A stretch of DNA of 64,000 nucleotides from Scatophagus argus (lineage: Eukaryota; Chordata; Actinopteri; Scatophagidae), in the NCBI RefSeq assembly GCF_020382885.2, contig NC_058499.1, positions 6,867,872-6,931,871 on the forward strand, in the 5' to 3' direction. The notes beneath the pieces were generated by a model. That model was given only the letters and a program-made list of their open reading frames with translations, was not told the DNA's origin and made no database searches. Below are positions 33,248-47,228 of the stretch, in pieces; the first letter of the stretch is position 1, and every line of letters begins with the position of its first letter. The translations under genes and the position numbers were made by a program.

Positions 33248-36200
33248 TGATATATTGCATGCCAGAAGGACCTAAAAAAGATGGTGAGGAATTCAAAAGC
33301 AGCAGGAGCAGCAGCTAACGTTGCCCCCAAGCTCCTCTTGCAAGCTGAGTGAATGCAAATGGACTTTTTTAAATAAAGCAGAGTTCCCCAGCTGTAATAG
33401 CCAGTATGCCTCACACAATGGTGCATAGCCCCGCATCCCCTCATTCAATTCCACAGCAACTTCCTTTTTGGGAGGGATTGGCTGTCTCATTCCTTACTCT
33501 GTCAGCTCACTAGAGGAAATTGCTTTGATTTTGGGGCAGACTTGACCAGATTAAATAGAGTTGGCCGAGGGCGCGTGGACAGGTGGCTCTCTGCCATCAT
33601 CTCATTTGTGTTTCTCATTGTCGCTTGCAGCTCCCCTCCATTTTTTGTTCACTCCCTTTCCCTTTGTTTGCCCCACGCTTCTGCTCAGTATCTGGCCTAC
33701 GATTGATAAGACCCAATCCCTGACAATGCTTGGCGTGCTGCACAGGATCCGTGGCGATGGCGCTTGTGCATTGTGGCGAGTGTGCGTCTGTTCCTGCTGC
33801 AAGAAGGAGATGGGATGCAGCTCACGTCATTGTTTATCAACCTCAACTTCCAGATGGCGCTCAGCAGAAAGAATGTGCGTCTCGACACACTCTCCCTTTC
33901 TCTCGCACTCTCTTTCCACACTCCTTCCCTTCCACCATCTCCCCCGTAGCTCACTACAGGGTAGGGACTGTGTGTCAGGGCCAGAACACGCAGCATGAGG
34001 TGAGGGGGAAGGTGGTGAGAGAGCCAGGAAGGCAGACTGGGGCTTGAGAGGGAGCCCTGGAGAATCAGGTGGTAGTCTGAGTGTAGCCGTGTGTGTTTGT
34101 GTGTGTGTGTGTTAAGACTTAGTGTGAGAACATATGTGCTAGTGATTGTACCTCTGAGAGTGCAGCGTTTTCCATCTCTTCACGAGTTTTTGTGAATCTG
34201 AATCACAATGCATGAGAGCGCTAGTACTACAACAACACATTTGAAACACTTGACACATTTTTCTAATGTTCCTTTTTTTGTTGAGGTCATTGAATCATAA
34301 AAATCTCGTCTCAGGCAACAATTGAGTCTGCCGGCTTCGGTCCTCTTGGCTGTCTGGATTGATGGACGGTCAATTCCAGCAGCGGGAGATAATCACAGCG
34401 TGTCAGCCTCCACCGATCCAAACTCTTATCTGTGTCTGCCCATTGCCAGCATGCCGCAAATGACCACAGGGACATGCATTTCTCTTTACTGTTCCAAAGC
34501 CTCGAGGGTGGGAACGTGTTTGTACATGCTGAACTTAACTTTTGCAGGCTTGTGTGGCTGCATCCTTTGCTGGATACACACACTCACCTGAAGTGCACAT
34601 TCACCACAGGGGTATTTCAGCAAAACTCACCTCCCTGTTTCAGAAAATGCATACACTTATGATAAGGGAGTGCTTTCAGATGTGTTTTTTTTTGTTTGTT
34701 TTCTGCCGCCTGCCTTTTTAGTTTTGTTTTTTTAGACGTTTTAGTGTCTGGCGATGAGCCTTTTCCGTGTGAGTCCTTAAGCAGAAGCCATCTACTGTAA
34801 CATGTCAGTGGTACCAGGTTGGATTGTGAAAATGTCTACATATCGCTAGAAGGTGTTTGTTTTTGTTTTTTTTTTTCAAATCTTGTACTCTTTCTGAATT
34901 CCTTTTGCCCTCAGCACCAAGTGTGATCAAATAAGATTACTTCTCCCAAGTGGGTAGTATAACAAGGGATTTGGCAAAAAGTCTCTATGTTTCTAACAAT
35001 CCATTCTGCTGTCTAAAGGTCTTTGAGGGGTTATTTTTCCCTGAGTGAGCTGTGCTAATCGTAGCCTAATGGCGACCTCTTAGAGCAAAGAGTGGTAAAA
35101 AGCAGTTGGTTGGTGAGGCTTGTTGCCTTTCCTGTGCAGGCTGATTACGCTGTCTAGTTAATGCACCCTCCTCAGATACAAATGGAGGGTGGTTATTGCG
35201 CCAGGAGAGACAGTCGGCCTGTCAAAATCACCCTCTCTAACAGACAAGAGAGAGAGAGATAAAGAGAGATGGAAAAGAGTGAGAGAATATATTCTGGAGA
35301 GCCAATTTCACTGAGGGGATAGAAGCGTGGTAGTGCAATTATGAAATATAGCTTTCTGTTTCAATAATGACCTTTTCTCCACAGGCTATATATAGGCCAG
35401 TGTAAATGATTTGGAGAATGGTCCATAGTGTCATATAGATGATGGCCTATGGATTCCTACAGAGAGCAAAGACAGTTTCCGGTGAAAAATTGTCTTTTAC
35501 TGGCACTATGTTGAGGAAGAATGGTGAAAATGACAGGTTGGGGACACTGGAGAAAGCAGTGTAGGGCACTTCAACACTATGCCTTTCCCAAGCTGTTGTC
35601 CTTATGCTGCTGTTAGTCACTTCCAGTTCCTCCACTTGGTGTGTGTGTGTGTGTGTGGGTGGGTGGGAGTACATGCTTGTGTGTATCTGCTGAAACTGCA
35701 CAGAAGGAAAAAGGGCACTCTCATGTGAGCTGTTTTCTTAAACCATAATTAATCACCAGATGATCAGATGATTGTTTCAGTGTTTCAGGATTCATTTTCA
35801 TTTCAAAAAAAAATCTCCTTCAGCTCAACTCTTGCTGGGAGTCGCACATGAAAACCCAGTGAAACGTGGCCACAGCAGTGTTGCCAGTTGTGCCGAACAC
35901 CCACACTGGCTGCTGCACTGCTTACTATGCATCTGTCTGGATAGATACTCTGCTGGTACCAGCCAGCCTTTCTCCTTGGCAGCTGAGCCCAAGGTGCGTG
36001 TGTGTGTGTGATGCGGTGACTAAGGTCAGGAACGGAAGAACTCCTGTCTGACCTGCTAATATAAGAAACAGACACTGGTGGAATGTCAACGCAGCTCTGA
36101 ACCAGAAAACAAGCTTTACTGTATTGTAAGTGTTCACATGGACCTGAAATATTTATGCTCTTTACCGCTTCAGACCAGCAATTACACATGCACATAAAGT

Positions 36201-36651
36201 ATGTATCAGCATGTTTACAATAACATAAACACAGTCATTACAGGTTATCGTGTCTTAGTTTTGCATCAATATACGGTCTTCCTGAATGTCTGTAAAGCAC
36301 AAATTTTTGCATGTACACAAACTTAAGCTGTAGAGCTGAAATTATATCAGTAATGGAGATTATTCTTTTGTGACTGAATAATTGACTAATTGTGCATTTA
36401 ACTTGCTAATGATATGCTATGTGACTATGTTTTTTAATATGAGGGAACATTTTTTCTGTTTGTTTACTTCTGTCTGTCCTTGACTTTTAGAATCAACTGT
36501 GAGGTTCTCCGTTGGTCTCTTGGTGTCATTAGTTGTTGTACCTCTTCTCAGTTTAATTAAATTGGATTTTTGTTGTTGTTTAAAAATTGCACTGTGAGTA
36601 AATTCAATGAAATCAGTTTATTTTCCACTCCTAACCACACTTGCCTATACA

Positions 36652-36690
36652 CCCCCCCCCCACACACACACACACACCCACACACACACC
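36652..36690. repeat. C-run followed by CA microsatellite
   Basis: About nine C, then interrupted CA repeats. Confidence 0.95.
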
Positions 36691-37992
36691 ATGGCACCCA
36701 GCAGTCGCTGAGGGAAGCCCCCCTGTGGTGCCAGTGTACAGCCATGCCTGACATCCCACTCTTATTATTATGACTGCCTGCAAAAGGTGGCGGGGTGGCT
36801 GAGTCCATTCAGTCTGCCAGACGGCTTCATAAAGAGGCAGCCGATGGTTCCCAGTGGGGCCCTCATCAGCGGCAATGAGCAATGAAGTGCCTCTGGACTT
36901 TGCTCTCTGAAGTGACAATAGTATTCCCGCCAATAGAGGGAGAAAAGAGAGCGGGGCAGGTGGAAAAACAACATGGCCGCCAAGCAATAGGCATCTGTTG
37001 GATGCCTCACACACAAGTCATCCAGGAAGCAATGAGGTGAAAGGCTGCAGTAGAGCAGCAGCTGTCAATCACTTTGGTGATGGTGTTGGGTTGTGGTGAG
37101 TGACTGTTGTGAGTGGTAAGCACCTACAAATCTAGGCAGCTTTGTTAAATGTGCACCACCTTTAGCTGACTCTCTTCCAGTAATCTCCTTCATCCTTCAT
37201 GCTTTTTTTCCCTCCTCACTGAGAACTAGGCAAGTAATGCTACCCATGGACCATTTCCCAAGTATAATCCAGCATCTGTCTTGCACACATCTTTTGGTTT
37301 GGCATTAAAACCCTCACTTTTCCCCATCCATCCTTCTCCTCCTCCACCTTCTCTCCTTCCCTCACCTCCCTCCGGTAGCCGTCACAGCGTCTGAACGATT
37401 TCTTCTCACAGGGAGGCACCTCCGAGTCACTGTGGCAGTGTCAAACGAGGCTCCTATTTAAGCTCATTAAATGTTTCCAAGAGAATGGGAAATCAATGGT
37501 GCATACCAGTGCACGAGAACTTTTCTCTTAATTTAATTTCCCCTCCCCCTTATCTGTTTGCACATCTCTCTCTTTCCGTTTCTTCTGTCATACTTGCTTG
37601 TCTTTTCCAGCCTGTCGTTCTCCTTTAAGTAGTGGTGGAGGTGGTGATGGTGCTGGATGAGGACGGGGGGGGATTGCCTTCAGAAACTATTTCGCACTCG
37701 TATTAGCGACAGGCACCATGGTGCGGGGCTGTCCAGACCTTTCAGTGTTGTTTAGCAATCACCACACGGAGGACAATCATCTTGAAAGTTTTGCTCGCAC
37801 TGACCTCAGCCCTGGAGTTGTAGCTTTTGTCTCGGGCCACGCTGTTACGGGAACAGATTTCGACCAGAACAGAATGTCGCAGTGAAAGCCTGGCGCTCTA
37901 TCTCATGCTTCATTCCTTACTGTTTAGACTTTCACTCATGGTCTTCTCCTATTTTGTCCATGTCAGCCTTTTGCTCATTAGATGTTTTTGTT

Positions 37993-38010
37993 TGTGTGTG
38001 TGTGTGTGTG
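37993..38010. repeat. (TG)9 microsatellite
   Basis: Pure TG dinucleotides. Confidence 0.9.
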
Positions 38011-41000
38011 TCTTGTGAGTACATGTCTGGCAGGGCTTTGTGCCTTGTGAAACTAAAGCCTGGGGGCTGGGCCCACACCTTCTCTGGAGCTCCTGTAATT
38101 GCTCTTTTGGGGCTTTGTCTCTGGCTCTGAGCCCATCTCCATCACTCTTACTCTGTCTTTCTACATCAGTCTTTGGCCTCGTCCCTTCTTTTTTTTTTTT
38201 TTTGCCCTCTCTTCGACCCCCCCCCTCTCCCCGCATGGCTCATTATGGCTGATCCCCACCTGCCCAATCAGGGAATTCTCTTTAGACACACACACACACA
38301 AATACAGAGCCACTCAGCAGTTTTCAGAGCTGCCTGTCGCTCGGATGGTTCATGTACTATCTGCTATAAAACAGCTTTGCTAATACTGTTTGGCCGAGAA
38401 ATGGAAACAATTGTGCCGTCACATTTTTCTTCCTCCAACCGGTGCAAACAGACAGTTTCTCATCTCTGTTCTGGCTGTCAGAGCACACTTTTTTTTATAA
38501 AATCCTGGCCCTTCAAACCCCAGCTCATGCCTTTTGTATACACTAGCCTCAGACACAGGCTTCTAACCACAGGCCTTTTCCTTTTCCATTCTAGCCCTCC
38601 CTCCAGCTGGTCACCCTGCAGCACCACCATGCCGATTCCCAGGCTAGGGGGCTTACTTTTGAAGGATAATGGATGTGGCCAGTTGCAGCTGTTCAGCAGC
38701 AGGGCACTATCATAGGAGTTATCTAAGGGCCTGAGTGGCCTGTGATGAATGGCTCGGAGCCGTGTGTCTCCACCGATCAATAAGCCACTAGCACCCAGAT
38801 GAGCTAGATGCCCCCTCACTCTGCGCCCCTCCCCATCCACACATATATCTCCCTCTCATAATCTCCTGGTATGTTTGTGAATTTTTCCCTCCAATTCATG
38901 GACTGAATTGGGCCATTGATCTTTTATCCTCGGCTTGTTTTAAATAAAGGTCCAGTATCTCTCTCCACCCGAGCATGCATGGTTTCTGACAGCAGTTATT
39001 GCTACACTGGCGGCAAAGCGCGCAAACATTACGTTAGCCTGATCGAACGCCCGTAATCGGAGAAGGAGAGCAAAGAAAATGAAAGGAGAGCGAGTATGAA
39101 GCTGCTTTCTCCCACCCTGGAGCACCGCTGAGGCTTCCATCACAAGGCTGATGCAAGCAGAGGTCCCATGTGGATGTACACACATTTGTAATGCAGACAA
39201 ACACACACGCATACACCAAGAGTCTTGCTGTCAGGCCTCATTGAGCGCAACCTGTCCCAAAGCACCTCAAACAGCCCCGCCCAATCTGAACACAAATGGG
39301 ATCTTGTCAGTTTATTCTCTCCTCTCTCTCTTTGTTTGTGCACACATGTATGTGAGGTCTCTCCAGACCACCAAAGCGTGTAAATCTGTGTTTTTCCTGC
39401 AGAACAACAGGTGTGTCACAGCTACTGTATGTGTTGGTTTTTGATGTGGTTTTGTTTTTTTTCTCTCTGCACGCCTGCGTTCTGCCGATGAGGGATTTGT
39501 GATGAAAAGATTCAACTGGAAATTTCTCTCCCTCTCCCTTTCTCCCCTCCAGGGACTTTCAGTAGTCTGTATCTTTCTCTCTTCCCCCTCATCTCTCACC
39601 TCTCCTCCCACTTTGCCCCTCTCCTCTCCCCCCCTAGCTCAGATTTTTTCCTCTGATCTGCTGTTGTCTCTGTCACAAAGAGCAGATTCCCAGCCTGGTA
39701 ATTGCATGTCTACTGGCCACCACACCTGTTGCTGTCAGTGCAGCGGTGTGGGAGAGCAGGGGGAGCAATGTCCTCTGGCCTCTATGGCTCTAACCCTCTC
39801 ACCACCAGCTTTGCCACGGGCGTGAACCCATGGGGAGGTGGGGGCGTAGTAAGACGAGTGTGTACATGTGCAGTCACAGTTAATTTCGTTCTTCTGCAAC
39901 CTTGAGCTTCACCTCCAGTATGTCTGTCTGTGCAGATGCATGTGTGTGTCTTCTCAAACCTAGCTATTGCTGATGATTTTCTCTCTCTCGCTCCCTCTCT
40001 CCCTCCTCCTGCTCTCACTCTCTCTCGGTCTCAATCCCCTGCACCTTCTCTTCCCTTTCCCCTCATCCAGAGCCCGGGCCCTTAATGAAGCTCGGGGTCA
40101 GCGGCAGTGTACGGCTAATTGGCCAAGTTTGCCCGGGGCTCCGGCTGCCTCTGATTGAAGTGACCAGTGAGGGCCCATTGTGCAGCCGCTGCTGCACCCT
40201 GCTCTGTTCCACTCCAACAGCCAAGAAAGCACCCCTGTCTGCCTCTCCCTAGTGAGTAGCACCTGAGGTCATTTTATTTCACTTACACTCCCAGTACTTT
40301 GTCCAGTTTTCAGGTATCAAAGCGCCCACTGACAGTTTTTTTTTTAAGAATCACTTGTCCTAAATGTCATTCCATGTCTCTTCTTCGAAAAATATCTGTT
40401 TCTGAGACTTCTGTCTCCTCTTCTTCTATCTATATTTCTTTTTTATTGCTAGACTCTCATTCCCACACATGATCCCAGCATTTTCTCACTTTCCTTGGCT
40501 TGTGCCACCCTCACACTCTTTCTGCTCACTTGCCTCAGTGGGATTCGGGCAATTACTATGGTCCCCCATCGGCTAGCAGCCAGGAAAAAAAAAGAAAAAC
40601 AACTTCCAACCCCTATTTCTCTCGCTATACACCCAGCAGTCCCATCCCTGGCCAAGCTGTATCACACTGTTTGGAGTTAACAGGAGGGGTTGGAGGCGAT
40701 GGCGCGGGGGGGAGCTGGGGTGCCTCTAATTAGTCAAGCCTCCACTTTTTGCTCGTTAAGGCAGTCCTGGCTCCCATTGTTTGGCTGTCAGTACAAGAGT
40801 GGAGGTAGTGGGGCGATAGTGAGCTCTAGGGAAGGGACTGAGTAGGTAGGGTGTACAGAGCAAAGGGGAGGGATTGAGGCTGTGGCTTTGCTACCCAGCA
40901 GATAGTTGACTGCCTCACCTGGGAGTTTCACAGGCTAGGATCAGCCCCCAAGTGCCACACACACCAATGAAAACCCTTTTTGTTATTGTGCTCATAGAAG

Positions 41001-44000
41001 TGGAACATTGCTGCCTAGTAACTGTTGGTCAACACTGTGTTTTTGTGTGCCATGAAACAATGGTCCAATTATAAATCGAATCTTGGTCTACAAGTTAGGA
41101 TAGGTTGTATATTGTCAAAACTTTATTTGCACACTAGTAGGTTTCTGTGCTTGTTTATTAATGGCTGCAAGTAATTAAATTTACTCTGATGCTTATTAAT
41201 CCCCTGCAATTAACTGCTCCCATAATTGTTATATACAGCTATAAAAGCTTCCTCTGTCCATACCTCACTGAAGAATGGAAAGATTAAAGTCACTACAAAT
41301 ATATCTAAGATTATGCGAATAATGGAAAGGTGAGGAATATTAACATGTAATTGCACAGGACATACTGTGTTTGAGTTCACCCACTGTTCATTACTTCCTC
41401 CTAAACTGTTTCTGTGGTGTACCTCAACAGAAGCCACAAAGCCTCAGGACTTGCTGGTTTCTTAGTGTGCTACACTCGTCCATCTGTTGAGGGCTTAACT
41501 TGACAGACAACTTCTTTCCTCACTCGTCTTCTCCAGAATCACTGTTTGCTTAGGTCATAACTCTTGCGCTCCAATTTCCATCACATGTCCTCCAGTACTG
41601 CATGCCTCCCAGCTTGCCCACTGGTGTTAAAGATAAACAAAATATGGCCCACTTGAAATGCAGGATAGGTGGTTGTTGCTGGATGAATAGAATCTTGGGG
41701 GGGGGGGTTTCCTTTTTCCTCACAGTACTTAGGCTACACTCGTGAATTAAAACACAGCACATTAAAAATTCACACTTCTTATTTTTGGAGTTTTCTTCAA
41801 TGTTGTTATCCCTTTGTTGTTCCCACGCTTCAACTGACATCCCAGAAGATGGTGTAAATGTCATGGTAATAACATGCTTTTTGGTATCCGTGAGGATTAG
41901 GAGGTGTCACTCATTCCTCCCTTGGAGGTTTGTCTTGGCACAGCCCTTGAGCAAATAGGTACTTGGGGATGAATGAATTAAGATGCACAAGAGCAAATAA
42001 ATCTCATTTCTTTGTTGTCCTTTTCTGCGGCGGTGAGACTGGGGCCTATAGTTTTCTTTCTTCTTGTGCGACGCTGACCTTTTTATCTGCTGTTTTATCT
42101 GCGTTACTTTTAGATGCTTTGAACGTGCAAACACCACAATTTACTTCTCTGTGTGAGATACTCCTGTAGTTTACCTCTTCAAATGTGTTTCTGTGAAGAA
42201 TATAGCAAAAATAGGTAAGAAATGGATGGTGATATATTTGACAAATAATATTTCAAAGAGGAATCCTATGCAAAATATTGTTTTTGAGCAGTATTCCACA
42301 TTTGTTTGGAATATTGCTGATGGCGATACCCTAACTGTGGCACTTCTGAAGTTGGTTCAGGTTAATCAAGTGGGGAGCAACATCAAAAGTCCTTTCTGTG
42401 ATATTCAAAATGAGTCAGACTTTAACTATGCATCCCCAGAGATGAGAGTGAATAATTCATTCGTCACACTAAATCAAAGTGATGATCCTAACGTCAATGT
42501 CTGTGATCTATAGAACCTCTGAAATTGTCTCAGTGGTTTGGCAAAGGACAATGTGTCATGTAATCTAAAGTCCACTGCTATGGTCAGGTCATAGTGTGAT
42601 AATGCACATGTTAAAAAAACCCCCACAAAACCTCTTGGTCCACAGAGGATAATTTCTGTTCAGATTTCTCTACGGTGATAAATGTGTAATTAAATTCCAG
42701 GCTTTAAAAATTCATCATCACCAAAGCAAGGTATTGCAGTATCGGCATAAACTAACACCTTTTACAATGTGTAAAAATGGTTAAAAAATCTGTGAGCCCC
42801 CTCCTGCTGCCAGATGATAAACTTAATCACCGCAGGCCCAGGGCAGACAGACGGGCCCTGGTTGCCGGTCCGTGTTTGGTTTTGCTCATCGAACACAGAA
42901 AATGCCATGTCCTTGCGGTACCAAAATAATATAAAACACCTTGTTCCTGACTCATCGCCCCTTCCTCTCCTCCTCCGAGCTCCCCCAACTCCAACGCGAT
43001 ACTGCAGCCCTCCAGTTTTCCATCGCCCCCTGTGAATATCCAAGCTGTCGAGGCTGACTGGGCTGAACGTTTTCTTGCCAGGGCACAGTTGGAACAGATC
43101 CGGCCTCCGGGCCACATATACTGCTCCACTCCAGCCCCTGCAAACAAGGTCTGCCCTGTGCAACTGTCATCTAAATGCTAAGCGCTTTGGATTGCAACGG
43201 TAGATTCCTTTTGTACATACTTAATCACTTTTTTTTTGAGACTGCTTGTCCTTTTGGAACGTGATAGCTTTACATGCTTTACAGCTTGCTGAGCACGAGT
43301 TTCTGTTTGAGGAGGTTTTGTGATTCATTGAATTTGCACTGATTCACCAAAAGAGAAAGAGTCTTTGTTAATCAACAAGGTGCAGTCTGTATAGATGATA
43401 CAGATGCTTTTTGTTTGGTTCACCCTTCTCAGGATTATGAGCTTTCCTTTACTCAGAGGCGCAGTTTTTTTTTTCTTTCGAAGCAACAAATGTTGTAATG
43501 CTATCTTTCAGATGATGGTATAAGACCTGTCTGCTGACTTAATCGCCCATCTGCATCTTGAGGGCTGAGAAATGTGGCCGTCAGGCTTTATGGGAACATA
43601 AGCTAAACAGTCAGACCCACTTACAGAGGAGGCATGTTGAGAGACAGACTCCAGACGAGGCTCTCAAACAGTTTCATATCAAATCCACAGACATACAAAT
43701 CTCTGCAATGATCTGCCAAGTTTCTGCAGAATTCACTGGAGCAGGAATAGCAGAATTTCACACACCACCCCCACCACCGCCCGAGCCCCCGCTCGCCTCC
43801 TCTCAGCCATCACTGGACGACGCTTGGCAGCAGAAGGTGATGGGAAACATCTGCGAAAGTCTGTGTGTTAACAGAGTGGTTGAATACACTCACCAGATGA
43901 AAAATCATGTGTTTTTATGTTTGTTTGTTTTTGTTAAATTATTATTTTGGAAGCATCTTTTACATGGCAGCAGAGTCAGTTATCCTGACATAGATCTCAC

Positions 44001-44952
44001 AGTGGAATGAATGAAATATGAATGCAGATACGACATGCAAACTGTTCCAGTAGTTGAAAGCTTCAGGGCTGATGTTTTGTGAATTCATTCTAACGATCGG
44101 GCACAAGTAGGAAAAGGAGGGATGATAATGCACTTCCTTTGCCGCTAAATTACTTCCTGTGGCTAACGAAGAGGAAGTAGAGCCATCCCTGTCTTCATTT
44201 CCTATGTTTCTCAGTTTACTGTGGACTAACAGTGTTGTGTTCGCATGCTGACTGGTGTATTGTCAGGAAAAAATAATACGAGACAACGATTCAGCAGGCC
44301 CTCCGGATGCTCCTCTGCAGCTGCCAGAGTTGCGACTGCTCAGAGTCACTTAAGTCTCTTTTATTTGGGTGTGCTGAGCAATATAAATAATGAAATGGAG
44401 CTAGTAATTGGTGGTTCTTGGTAATTAGGACCAAGCTGTCAGCTAGCGAAGTTGCAGTCTGATGGTGCTGCAACACGGGCAGTAATTACTATTATCTATG
44501 GGGGTTGTTGACATAACAATAATCCCATTCTTAACCAGGATAGCATGGCTTATGTTTCCTGTCCCCATTTTTTAAGGGGATCAACCACATAATACACCAA
44601 ATAATGCCACAGACATAAATCTTGAAGTATTTGCGTTAATGTCCTTCAAGGAGCCAAACTCTGCAGAGGAAGACCCCCTAGCCCTGAATTTTCTGCTCAG
44701 TGACTATGTGAAGAGCTTGTCCATATTTTCATTAGTCAAACAGTTTGACTTTTTCCCTGCAAGCGGTGTGACGCCTTACCATAAACAGCATTATCAACCA
44801 TCTCAGCAGGTTTTCTAATACCCCTGTAATCCTGTCATTTCATTCATGGATACTGCCGGGGTTATTCTGGGCCTGGAGCGTATCTTCCCGCCTGTCTCTG
44901 CTCCTCTGTGTGAGAGATTGGATTCCCCATCTCCCCTCCTGCTCTGTCTTGC

Positions 44953-45262
44953 CACACACACACACACACACACACATACATACATACACAGTCATGTTAC
45001 CATCACTTTTGGGGACATTACATAGACTTACATTCATTTCCTGGAGGTTTAACCACCACCTAACCATAACAATAAACATTACTTGCCTAATCCGAACCCT
45101 TACCTTAACCTAACCCTAACCTACCCCCTAATATTTAATGATTTTCACTGTGGGGACTTGCATTATGTCCCCGTAAGTAAGATAGGTCCTCTTAATGTGA
45201 CTGTGTAAACAGTTTTTTGTCCCCACAACTACAGGAATACATGTCCACACACACACACACAC
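44953..45262. repeat. Dispersed fish repeat bounded by CA microsatellites
   Basis: CA/TACA repeats (44953-44990) and (CA)n (45246-45262) flank an interior with TTTTGGGGACATTACATAGA, an AACC/CCTAA-rich segment (45085-45130) and TGTGGGGACTTGCATTATGT. Paired GGGGAC / GTCCCC phrases around an AACCCTAA-type core are a repeat type I remember as common in teleosts. Family name not assigned. Confidence 0.5.
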
Positions 45263-47182
45263 CACTAGCACTAGCAAACATGTTCATGCCTGACTTTTGG
45301 CTCATCTCTTGTCAGATTCCCGTAGTGTAAATGGGCTGGTCAGACCTGATGATATATACAGGGTAGAGGACAATGGCACCCTATACCCCGTGCAGGTGAT
45401 GATTGCTGGTTGCAGATAATAACTTGCCCTTGCTAAAGTGAAATTCTGCTCATCTGGCTCAAGATTTACAAGCACGGCATTTGCCCTGTGAGATAAAGAA
45501 AGCGAATGGTCTCAAAAGCAGAGTGCCCAGGTGACATTTTCACTTCCTGCTATCATGCAAAGTAACGAACGTGCTGGAGACGTGCATGACTTTATGCAAA
45601 AAAATGTGGAGTGTGATGATTAGGTGAGTGGAGGGGTGCAGCTCGGATGTGTGCGTGAATGAAAGGTAGACGAGTTTCTGTTTTCACTCATACAGTGGCA
45701 CACAACATGCAAATTGCGTCGGCTCTGAATTAAATATGTGGCACCTCGTTGCTCAAGGCATGATGGACATTTAAACATATTGCAACATGGAGAAAATAGC
45801 TTTTTCAGTGGGTTATTTATGGTGAAGATATTGTATTCATTTGATTATAATAAAACATCCATTACACTCTGAGTGAATGGCATGGGGAGGTGAGGCCGGC
45901 AGAGTGCAGCTCAATGCAATAACGACGGTGCGTCTGCTCTAAATGAGCCAAGGAAAAGAGCAGGTTCCTGTAGATATTAGTTTCCTTTGTAGGGGTGCTC
46001 AGATCTGGTGATATGCTTTGTGAGGAGTAATAAAGAAATATATCTGTTTTTATTGTTCCTTGGCGACAGTGTTATGTTTAGAGCGAGTATAAAGAGCTGG
46101 AACATGGCGTAAAATGATATTATGGCCCATTAGGTGGGGGCCCAAGCTAAGCGTAGCTAGCGGTAAGTGAGGACTCGGGGTAATGGCGTATTGTCTGTGA
46201 TCTGCTCTTTCACTTCTCACTGATTGAATCGTCTACATCACTGGCACTCTGTCTCCTGGGGAAGCGGAGTAGACGAGGTGATTTTGGCTGAAGACATCAC
46301 TCTGTCAAACCTGGGAGATAACAGGTTCTGGGGATTGGAGTGGGAGCGTCCACAAATGTAAAGGAAAGGTGACGGTCAGGAATTATAGCGAGATTGGTGC
46401 GTGGAACGAATTGATCCCATGGTGTACAGGTGTTCCATTTCGGAATAGAAATCACATTATTCTTCATATCTTTGCATCAGGTCTCTTGCAACAAAACAGT
46501 AATAAACAAGAATCTCAGGTGGATTTCTGACTATGAACAGAGGAAAATGTGTTCTTCAGCTCTGTTGCCATGTCTTTTAGTTCTTTTTATGCGTCAGTAC
46601 AGCCTTAACCAATACTCTCAGGTTTCTCAGTCTTCTGACCCTGTATCTCCGTCTCTCTGCTCTGGATCTCTACAGAGCTGGCTGTCTGCCGCTGGGGCTT
46701 TCCACCAGTGGATATCACTGGGAGGGGTTAGGATCATATTAAGGTGCTGCTCCGTCTGGCAGCACCTTTAACGTGCCCTTCCCTTAGGATCCACTCCTGC
46801 TCGACCTACTGTAAGGAGAGGTCTGCAAGGGCTGAGAAGCAATAAATTAGCATACCTGACAGCTCAGGGGTCTCCCACTTGAGGCTACACCCAGAACAGG
46901 CCTGTAAACTCAGCTTCACCTCTCTTCCTAGTCAACCTTTTCCAGTTGCGTGTGGAATAGGCAAGGCATTGTGTTGAGCGGCATAGTTTATCTGCTCTCC
47001 TGCACAGCCAGCATGGGGGCGCGGGAAGTAATCTGAACCAAGTAGGCAAAGAATTCCAGGCATCCTGAATGGAACCAGATGTGTGTTTTTGTTCACTCTC
47101 TGCTCTCTGCTCTTGGTGATTTCTAGTTGTACATAATAGAAAGACACAGAGGCATACATGAATGTGCCTCTGGGTGCATAAT

Positions 47183-47228
47183 CACACACACACACACATA
47201 CACACATACATACAGTACATACATACAA
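47183..47228. repeat. CA/TACA microsatellite
   Basis: Interrupted CA and TACA units. Confidence 0.9.

Larger units (their letters stand above)
33250..44940 (+). other. Probable first intron, continued
   Basis: No coding exon recognised. Simple repeats include TG runs at 34090-34112, 35640-35669 and 37993-38010, the C-run plus CA repeat at 36650-36690, a T-run at 38190-38204 and an 11-G run at 41697-41707. The 180-codon frame starting at 38173 is translation of T-, C- and CA-rich DNA. The stretch 37420-37550 (GC-balanced then AATTTAATTTCC) has the look of a regulatory element. Confidence 0.4.

Noticed and set aside
38173-38715. 180-codon open frame
   Set aside because: Begins in a poly-T tract and runs through C-rich and CA-rich DNA; composition is low-complexity.
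45085-45130. Interstitial telomere repeat
   Set aside because: Only a few imperfect CCTAA/AACCC units inside a known type of dispersed repeat.
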